Part shown: positions 50,515-56,362 of the stretch, piece after piece
How positions within the stretch are numbered: position 1 is the first letter of the stretch
Layout of the letters: each line of letters begins with the position of its first letter
Source: RGIG8244 sp045592785
GTDB lineage: Bacteria; Verrucomicrobiota; Lentisphaeria; Victivallales; UBA1829
DNA length: 56,362 nucleotides
NCBI GenBank assembly: GCA_045592785.1
Contig: JAZNVL010000021.1
Location: 1 to 56,362 of the forward strand
Direction: 5' to 3'
Notes under the pieces: model-generated
Seen by the model: the letters and a program-made list of their open reading frames with translations, nothing else
The model's database searches: none
What the model was told of the DNA's origin: nothing
Program-made: the position numbers and the translations under genes

Positions 50515-51363
50515 ATGAATAAGACATCATCTACTGTTATCAAACTGAAACAGATATATCCGGGCTTGAAGGGCAATAACCGGCGGATCGCGGATCTGCT
50601 GATCAAGTCGCCGGAACTTCTTATGAGTCATAAAGTAAGTGATGTCGCCAGAGTCTGTAAATGCGATGCAGCCCAGGTGATCCGTCTTTGTCAGCGGCTC
50701 GGGTTCAAAGGTTTTACGGAATTGAAAACGCATCTTGCCCGTGAACTGATCCCGGTCCATTCGGATGCGAATTATGAAGAACTGGTTTGTTCGGATGTAT
50801 TTGAACAGTTGCGGAGCGATTACTTGCATAAGATAACACAATCCATCCGCGATACCGTCAGTCAGCTTGAGAAAGAGACCGTGGAGCAAGCGGTCCGGAA
50901 AATCCATGACGCCCGCCGGATCGTACTTGCGGGGAGCGGAGCTTCTCACTTTACGGCGTGTGATCTATACAGCAAACTGTTGCGGATGGGACTCAACGCA
51001 TTTTGTTTTGCCGATCAGGAAATGCAGAAAATAAACAGTGCATTGCTTACTCCGGACGACTTACTGATCGCGTTTTCGTTCAGCGGCAACAGTCATGGCA
51101 CCATTGAATGTATACAGACGGCAAAAGACAACGCCTGCAGTATTTTACTGATCACCAATTATCTGGAATCGCGCGCTGCCAGATTATCCGATCTGATCCT
51201 GTGTACCGCCGCCGATGAAGAAAAACTCCGGATCGGCGCCATGTCCTCCCGTCTTTCCCAGCTGGCAGTCATTGACCTGCTGGTATCGTATCTGACATTG
51301 AAATATCCGGAATCGATCAACAGCAATATTTTGAAAACATACAGTGCAATACAAACCAACTGA
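50515..51363 (+). CDS. MurR/RpiR-family transcriptional regulator, 282 aa
   Basis: Sugar-phosphate-responsive regulator. N-terminal helix-turn-helix domain (about 1-77: KSPELLMSHKVSDVARVCKCDAAQVIRLCQRLGFKGFTELK) and a C-terminal SIS domain (about 107-260: RIVLAGSGASHFTACDLYSKLLRMG, then SFSGNSHGTIECIQTAK). SIS domains sense phosphosugars. GGAGA before the start. It likely controls itself and the following isomerase/kinase genes through the two palindromes in its promoter. Confidence 0.93.
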   Translation: MNKTSSTVIKLKQIYPGLKGNNRRIADLLIKSPELLMSHKVSDVARVCKCDAAQVIRLCQRLGFKGFTELKTHLARELIPVHSDANYEELVCSDVFEQLRSDYLHKITQSIRDTVSQLEKETVEQAVRKIHDARRIVLAGSGASHFTACDLYSKLLRMGLNAFCFADQEMQKINSALLTPDDLLIAFSFSGNSHGTIECIQTAKDNACSILLITNYLESRAARLSDLILCTAADEEKLRIGAMSSRLSQLAVIDLLVSYLTLKYPESINSNILKTYSAIQTN

Positions 51364-51381
51364 ATCAAGGAGATACAACCA

Positions 51382-53175
51382 ATGAGCTTCATGTTCAAAC
51401 CATATCCGTTCACCGACCCGGTCCCGGTCAACCGTATACAACTTGCTCCGGAAGTGCGCAATGCCGCCGTTATGGGGAATGCCGCCGTTGCCGCCAAACT
51501 GCTTTCCGGTGCGCCGAACGTTATTTTGCTGGATGGATATGCCAGTGCGGATTTCAGCAGTCTGATCCGGAACATCAAAGAACAATCTGCGGGCAAAAAG
51601 ATCGAAGTCGTGGATTTTGCAGAAGTGTACCGTGCTTCGTATGAACTGGATGCTCTGCTGGCAGATACTCTGCCGGAGGATCGTGTTATCGACCCGATCC
51701 TGTTATTCGGGAAAAGTCATCATTTCACGCTGGAAGATCTGATCGATGCCGGGAAACTGGAGGCGTTTCTCTGTAAGGTGAAATCACTGCGCGAGAACGC
51801 CGATCTGGTGATCATTTACGGACAGGCTTCCCTGCAGCCCTGTTTGAAAGAAATCGCGGATGTCACGGCATTTCTGGATGTGACACCGTTGAATACCGTC
51901 CTGCGTGTCAACGCACGCCGCTGTCCCTCCATGGGCGATAAAAAGGAACGCACCTTGCGTTATTTGTGGCGTCGTCTTTATTACTTTGATTATGAGATCA
52001 TGATGCAGCACCGCAAGGAAGTGATCGATAACGATCAGATTGATTACTACATTGACAGCAATCTGGAAGAAAATCTGAAAATGATCGGTCTGCCGGAACT
52101 GAAAGCCGTGTTTGCCGCACAGCTCAAAAGCCCGTTCCGCTGTACTCCGGTTTACATCGAAGGGGTATGGGGCGGACAATTTGTCAAGGCGCTGCGTAAT
52201 CTGCCCGATGACATGCGGAACTGTGCGTGGGTGTTTGACATGATCCCCAATGAAGTGAGCTTGCAGATCAAAGTCGGTCCGGCGACGTTCAACTTCCCGT
52301 TTTCAACTTTCTTCAAAGCGGTCGGCAACGATCTGATGGGGGCGGAAAGCGTGAAGAACTTCGGGTATGTGTTCCCCATCCGGTTCAACTATGATGACAC
52401 CTATGGCGGCAGCGGCAATATGTCCATTCAGGTACATCCGCCCAAGGCTTATAATCAGGAACACTTCGGCGAACCGTTCCAGCAGGATGAAAGTTATTAC
52501 TGCGTGAAGACCGGCGGCAGCAGGACCTATCAGGGGTTGCAGGATGATTGCGATGTGGAGGAATTCTTCCAGTGCATCGACAAAGCCGAAAAAGAATATA
52601 TCCCCTTTGACTATGACAAATATGTGAACAGTTTCCCCTCGGAACAGGGGGACCAGTATCTTCTGCCGGGCGGGACGATCCACGCATCCGGGCGCAATCA
52701 GGTGATCCTGGAAATCGGTTCCTATACCATCGGCAGTTACACCTTCAAACTTTACGATTATCTGCGTAAGGATCTGGACGGCACACCCCGCCCGATCCAC
52801 TCGATCCACGGAAAAAATGTGCTGGTCACGGACCGTCGCCGTTCCAAGATCGACGGCTGGCTCCGTCCGAAGCCCCGGACCATCCGTGAGGGCGACGGCT
52901 GGAAGGAAGAGATCGTCGGGGAATGTGATTTGATGTATTTCAGTCTGCGCCGTTTGAGTTTTGATCACAGTGTTTCGGATTGCACCAACGGGAAGTTCCA
53001 TGTTCTGACTTTGGTGGAAGGCGACGAAGTGCTGGTCTACTCCAAGAAGGATCCGGAATGCTGCTATCATCAGAAGCACATGGATATCGTTGTGGTGCCT
53101 GCCTCCATGGGAGAATACGGTATCATCAATCTCGGGTCCAAGCCGTGCAAAGTTCACAAGACACTGCTCAAGTAA
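51382..53175 (+). CDS. phosphomannose-isomerase-like protein with extra N-terminal domain, 597 aa
   Basis: C-terminal ~330 residues are a type I mannose-6-phosphate isomerase-like cupin: GGSGNMSIQVHPPKAYNQEHF (metal-binding His and Glu), DQYLLPGGTIHASGRNQVILEIG. The N-terminal ~250 residues resemble a nucleotide-kinase-like alpha/beta domain (LLDGYASADFSSLIRNI, IIYGQASL) but lack a clear Walker A, so this part is of unknown function. Substrate probably a hexose 6-phosphate. Starts 18 bases after the RpiR stop, with AAGGAGA, so it is in its operon, as is the ROK kinase. Confidence 0.82.
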   Translation: MSFMFKPYPFTDPVPVNRIQLAPEVRNAAVMGNAAVAAKLLSGAPNVILLDGYASADFSSLIRNIKEQSAGKKIEVVDFAEVYRASYELDALLADTLPEDRVIDPILLFGKSHHFTLEDLIDAGKLEAFLCKVKSLRENADLVIIYGQASLQPCLKEIADVTAFLDVTPLNTVLRVNARRCPSMGDKKERTLRYLWRRLYYFDYEIMMQHRKEVIDNDQIDYYIDSNLEENLKMIGLPELKAVFAAQLKSPFRCTPVYIEGVWGGQFVKALRNLPDDMRNCAWVFDMIPNEVSLQIKVGPATFNFPFSTFFKAVGNDLMGAESVKNFGYVFPIRFNYDDTYGGSGNMSIQVHPPKAYNQEHFGEPFQQDESYYCVKTGGSRTYQGLQDDCDVEEFFQCIDKAEKEYIPFDYDKYVNSFPSEQGDQYLLPGGTIHASGRNQVILEIGSYTIGSYTFKLYDYLRKDLDGTPRPIHSIHGKNVLVTDRRRSKIDGWLRPKPRTIREGDGWKEEIVGECDLMYFSLRRLSFDHSVSDCTNGKFHVLTLVEGDEVLVYSKKDPECCYHQKHMDIVVVPASMGEYGIINLGSKPCKVHKTLLK

Positions 53176-53192
53176 AAGAAGAAGATTGGAAA

Positions 53193-54026
53193 ATGATGAA
53201 TACGGATCCAGAAAGAATACAGAATAATGCCGGAGAACGGGTGCTTGCAATGGATGTCGGCGGTACATTTATCAAGTCCGGGATCCTGCATAATGGTATT
53301 TTAAGCGAACTGCCGCAGGTGCCGAGTTGTTCAGACCGGTCGGCGGCGGAAATCATCGGGGCACTGCAAAAGGCGATACATGCCGCCGGAACGGTTGACA
53401 GGATCGCCATTGCCATTCCCGGACCGTTTGATTATCATCGCGGCGTGAGTATGATGACGCACAAATTCGGCGCGATCAACAACGTCGATCTGACCGCCGC
53501 GCTTGATCCGGGCGTACCGCTGCGTTTCATGCACGATGCCAATGCGTTTCTTGCGGGCGAACTGTATTACGGCTCTCTGCGCGGGATCAAACGTGCCGGT
53601 GGTGTTACGCTGGGGACCGGACTGGGCGCAGCGGTCTCCATTGACAATAAACTGATCAATTGTCCGCTGGGGAGTCCTGCCGATGAAGTAAGTTTGTGGA
53701 ATCGTTCCTATCGCGGCGGAACAGCCGAAGATTTTGTATCGTCCCGCGCCTTATTGAAAAAGTATCCGGCACCCAGTGTCTATGACATTGCCCAATACGC
53801 ACACAAAGGCGATGAAAAAGCATTGCAGGTGTGGTGCGAATTCGGCGAAGATTTGGCGAATCTGCTGACGGACTGGATCACGAATTTTCATTTGGAAAAG
53901 ATCGTGCTCGGGGGTCAGATCTCCCGGGATCTCAAGCTTTTTTCGGAACCGTTGAAGGATTTGCCTGTAACCGTTTCCACGCTTTCCGGAGCGGCACTTT
54001 ATGGAGTAGCGGCGTTCCCTGCTTAA
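53193..54026 (+). CDS. ROK-family sugar kinase, 277 aa
   Basis: ATP-dependent sugar kinase fold (glucokinase/ManNAc-kinase family). Phosphate-binding VLAMDVGGTFIKSGIL near the N-terminus, IAIPGPFD, catalytic Asp in HDANAFLAGE and the second phosphate loop GVTLGTGLGAAV. The usual ROK zinc motif (CxCGxxGCxE) is absent; the corresponding stretch reads PLGSPADEVSLWN, so this is a zinc-less branch. Start 53193 or 53196. It likely makes the sugar phosphate used by the isomerase just upstream. Confidence 0.9.
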   Translation: MMNTDPERIQNNAGERVLAMDVGGTFIKSGILHNGILSELPQVPSCSDRSAAEIIGALQKAIHAAGTVDRIAIAIPGPFDYHRGVSMMTHKFGAINNVDLTAALDPGVPLRFMHDANAFLAGELYYGSLRGIKRAGGVTLGTGLGAAVSIDNKLINCPLGSPADEVSLWNRSYRGGTAEDFVSSRALLKKYPAPSVYDIAQYAHKGDEKALQVWCEFGEDLANLLTDWITNFHLEKIVLGGQISRDLKLFSEPLKDLPVTVSTLSGAALYGVAAFPA

Positions 54027-54055
54027 TATTTTTCTGTAAAATCCATGTACCGTTA

Positions 54056-54092
54056 TTTGAAATCGTATAAACAACAGGTATATTATTTCAAA
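54056..54092 (+). promoter_or_regulatory. promoter with flanking inverted repeat for secreted protein gene
   Basis: TTGAAA (54057-54062), 16 bases, TATATT (54079-54084), 38 bases before the start. TTTGAAAT (54056-54063) and ATTTCAAA (54085-54092) form an 8-base inverted repeat around the core promoter, which could be an operator. Confidence 0.55.
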
Positions 54093-54121
54093 GTTCATAA
54101 CGTTGGATAGAAGGAAGAAAA

Positions 54122-54619
54122 ATGTTTCGCAAACTTGTTTTATTGGGCTCAATTTTATTTTGCGGTTTAACCCTTCTGGGCGAAAACACCATTGGCGAAG
54201 GACTTGGCAATACCTCCCTCGTCCGGATTACCGGAGGGAAACAATCCGTTAAGAATGAATATGTGGATTGGCATTACTGTGCGGATGACGGGTACAAAGA
54301 AAAGCCCTGTGTTACGTCCGGCGGCGGCGGAGCGGGGAAAGCGGTTTCCTGGCTGAAAACGACGATCATGGGACCATGTACGATCTCATTTTATTGTAAA
54401 GTGCAAACTTACGGCGGGCTTTTCACCATCAAATGCGATGACCGTGTCATTTACAAATTCAGCAAGAAAACGGGGATCGACGTTCCCTGGGAAAAGCTGG
54501 AGTGTGCGATCCCCGCAGGAAAACACACGAGCAAGTTCACTTATGCCCATCCCGGGGCAGGATATGCCTATCGGTTAAATGGTGTACGGATCGACGAACT
54601 CAAAGTAAACAGAAAGTAA
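54122..54619 (+). CDS. secreted beta-sandwich-like protein, 165 aa
   Basis: Signal peptide (MFRKLVLLGSILFCGLTLLG) followed by one beta-rich domain. Its last part, ECAIPAGKHTSKFTYAHPGAGYAYRLNGVRIDELKV, is a repeat-like segment seen in many exported Bacteroidota/Lentisphaerota proteins that bind or decorate surfaces. GGAAG before the start. Starts 9 bases before the propeller gene's region begins and is probably cotranscribed with it. Confidence 0.7.
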   Translation: MFRKLVLLGSILFCGLTLLGENTIGEGLGNTSLVRITGGKQSVKNEYVDWHYCADDGYKEKPCVTSGGGGAGKAVSWLKTTIMGPCTISFYCKVQTYGGLFTIKCDDRVIYKFSKKTGIDVPWEKLECAIPAGKHTSKFTYAHPGAGYAYRLNGVRIDELKVNRK

Positions 54620-54628
54620 CCCGTTCAG

Positions 54629-56221
54629 ATGTCAACGATCAAATTGTATAATGGGATCGTTTTGCCCGAAGTCTGGCCACCGCAGTATCCGCTGGAAATG
54701 TTTGCGGAACGGAAAGCATTGCCCGTCCCTTATCTGGAAGATCCGCCGGAAGTCATCCCCATGGGGATCGGACGGGAATTGTTTGTGGATGATTTCCTGA
54801 TCGAAAAAACGACATGCCGCCGTTCCTTCCATTATCCGGAGAAGTATGCGAACAACCCTGTACTGAAACCGGAAACCGAACTGGAACTGGGGCAGGGACG
54901 TCTTCCCTCCTGTGCCTGTCCCAAGAGCGGAGGGGTGTGGTATGATTATGAAAAACATGTCTGGCAGATGTGGTACGAAGCCGGTTTTTTCGGTTCAATC
55001 TGTTACGCCGAAAGCGAAGACGGGATCCATTGGGAACGTCCCATGCTGGATGTATTCCCCGGGACCAACCGGGTACTCCCGTTCGGACTCACCTGTGATT
55101 CCTGGACGGTCGTCCATGATTATTACACTGACGATCCGCAACAGCGTTTCAAACTCTTCCTGATGGAAGCCGGCTGGGTCATGCGTGGGATGGTCATGAC
55201 GTCCCCGGACGGGATCCACTGGAGTCGTCCGGCTGCCACCGGGCGTGCGGGGGACCGCAGTACCATGTTCTACAATCCGTTCCGGAAAAAGTGGTGTTTC
55301 AGTCTGCGGTCTTATCTCACTCTCACGGCTCCATGGCTGCGGATGCGGGATTATGCCGAAGGTGATGACATCTTCACCGCCTCACAATGGGGATCCATTG
55401 CATTGGAAGATGACCGGGAAAAGACCAGTGTCCCGTGGGCAGGAGTGGATGAATACGATCTGCCGGACCCGGAACTCAATATCCCCCCGCAGTTGTATAA
55501 TCTGGATGCCGTCCCTTACGAAAGCCTGATGTTGGGAATGTTCCAGCTCCATTACGGTCCGCCGAATGAGGTTTGTGAGGAAAGCGGATACCCCAAGATC
55601 ACGGGACTGGAATTCGCGTACAGCCGGGATGGGTTCCACTGGTCACGTCCGGACCGCACCTGTGCCATTTATCCGGAAAAAGACTGTTGGGACCGGGGAT
55701 ACGTTCAGTCTTCCGGCAATCTCTGTACGGTCGATGAAGAGAAGATCACGTTCTATTATATCGGCTTCGGCGGGAATCCCGGAACGGGACGGAAGTATGC
55801 CATGTACGAAAACGGAGCGACAGGAGTCGCGTTCCTCCGTCGGGATGGCTTTGCCTCCATGGATGCCGAAGGGCAGGGGGAACTCCTGACCCGGAACGTG
55901 ACGTTCCACGGCAAACACCTCTTTCTCAATCTGGATGCGCCTGCCGGATCGATCCGGGTGGAAGTTCTGGATGAAAACGGTGCCGTGCTGCCGGGGTTCG
56001 CACTGGAGGATTGTCTTCCTGTTTCCGGCGACCACACCCGTGTAGAAGTCAAATGGCGTAATGACAACCTTGCCCGTCTCGCCGGATCGGTGGTCCGGTT
56101 CCGTTTTGTGCTTCAGAATGCAAAACTCTATTCGTTCTGGGTAAGCACAAGCGAACGGGGAGAAAGCAATGGCTATGCAGCAGGCGGCGGACCGGATTAT
56201 CATGGTCCGCGAGATATATAA
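54629..56221 (+). CDS. five-bladed beta-propeller GH-like protein, 530 aa
   Basis: Repeated strand motifs typical of the GH32/GH43/GH68 propeller clan: GRELFVDDFLIE, WQMWYEAGFFGSICYAESEDGIHWERP, VMTSPDGIHWSRP, EFAYSRDGFHWSRP and FYYIGFGGNPGTG. Each 'DGxHWxRP' marks one blade. A C-terminal beta sandwich (about 425-510) follows. No signal peptide, so it may be cytoplasmic. The catalytic acids and the substrate are not identified; Asp54 in FVDDF is a candidate. No clear ribosome site other than a weak one; a terminator follows. Confidence 0.75.
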   Translation: MSTIKLYNGIVLPEVWPPQYPLEMFAERKALPVPYLEDPPEVIPMGIGRELFVDDFLIEKTTCRRSFHYPEKYANNPVLKPETELELGQGRLPSCACPKSGGVWYDYEKHVWQMWYEAGFFGSICYAESEDGIHWERPMLDVFPGTNRVLPFGLTCDSWTVVHDYYTDDPQQRFKLFLMEAGWVMRGMVMTSPDGIHWSRPAATGRAGDRSTMFYNPFRKKWCFSLRSYLTLTAPWLRMRDYAEGDDIFTASQWGSIALEDDREKTSVPWAGVDEYDLPDPELNIPPQLYNLDAVPYESLMLGMFQLHYGPPNEVCEESGYPKITGLEFAYSRDGFHWSRPDRTCAIYPEKDCWDRGYVQSSGNLCTVDEEKITFYYIGFGGNPGTGRKYAMYENGATGVAFLRRDGFASMDAEGQGELLTRNVTFHGKHLFLNLDAPAGSIRVEVLDENGAVLPGFALEDCLPVSGDHTRVEVKWRNDNLARLAGSVVRFRFVLQNAKLYSFWVSTSERGESNGYAAGGGPDYHGPRDI

Positions 56222-56232
56222 AACCTAAATCC

Positions 56233-56273
56233 GTGAAGACTTTTGCTGAAGTCTTCACATGCTTGTTTTTTTG
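56233..56273 (+). terminator. terminator after propeller gene
   Basis: GTGAAGACTT (56233-56242) pairs perfectly with AAGTCTTCAC (56249-56258), followed within a few bases by a T-run. Confidence 0.88.
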
Positions 56274-56362
56274 TAATTTAAGACTCGATTTTTGATAATG
56301 AAAAGTCTTGCAGTAAGATTTTTTTCCTTATTTATTGTCTTTCCGCATTATTTTTCCGATTC

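Overview
The window looks like part of the chromosome of a strictly anaerobic, Gram-negative, carbohydrate-degrading bacterium, most probably of the Lentisphaerota (Victivallales) or a close relative. This is an inference from gene content. There is an outer membrane (LptE-like lipoprotein, many lipobox proteins, two lytic transglycosylases). There is an anaerobe's oxygen-defence operon (superoxide reductase, flavodiiron protein, rubredoxin). There is a set of glycoside-hydrolase-like proteins, sugar isomerases, AraC and RpiR regulators and a CBM9-like protein. No rRNA marker is present, so the phylum is not proven.

Layout. 1-5.8 kb: a small lipoprotein, a large GH-like protein, a phage-tail-like small protein overlapping an rRNA pseudouridine synthase tail to tail, an FtsQ-like protein, a CBM9-like protein and a zinc-ribbon membrane protein. 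5.8-8.3 kb: AraC regulator, TrmO and IspH, with 4-base stop/start overlaps. 8.4-13.1 kb: a cation/proton antiporter fused to a PTS EIIA domain, a NIF3 protein and a polytopic membrane protein. 13.2-17.1 kb: a MoxR/DUF58/DUF4381-like/BatA operon. 17.2-21.9 kb: three glycosyltransferases, an LptE-like lipoprotein and a TPR protein. 22.0-26.0 kb: sugar isomerase, KDPG aldolase, RecX and a peptide-binding lipoprotein. 26.0-31.5 kb: a lipoprotein, ClpB behind a sigma-54-like promoter, and tandem duplicated sugar isomerases. 31.6-33.4 kb: the superoxide reductase operon. 33.5-42.3 kb: mostly housekeeping (PfkA, IMPase, AspRS, Dus, FabF-type synthase, two transglycosylases).

42.5-46.4 kb is an AT-richer accessory island beginning directly after a tRNA-Ser(GCU) gene. 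It holds an array of small hairpins joined by CTTCAC/GTGAAG repeats, a four-helix-bundle (S23/IVP) gene, a surface-repeat protein, a lipoprotein and a DUF4143 ATPase whose promoter is bracketed by repeated sites. A 31-bp near-identical direct repeat marks 42825 and 46349. 46.4-56.2 kb is a sugar-catabolism region: Ldh2-type dehydrogenase, a second GH-like protein paralogous to the first, a wrecked FAD oxidoreductase gene, an RpiR regulator with paired operator-like palindromes, a phosphomannose-isomerase-like fusion, a ROK kinase, a secreted protein and a beta-propeller GH-like protein.

Promoters are unusually uniform: TTGAWW or TTGCAT, a 16-17 bp spacer and TATATT, often with an extended TGC. 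This uniformity makes the exceptions (the clpB sigma-54-like site) and the operator-like palindromes stand out. The best candidate for something undescribed is the hairpin array plus S23 gene in the tRNA-Ser-linked island.
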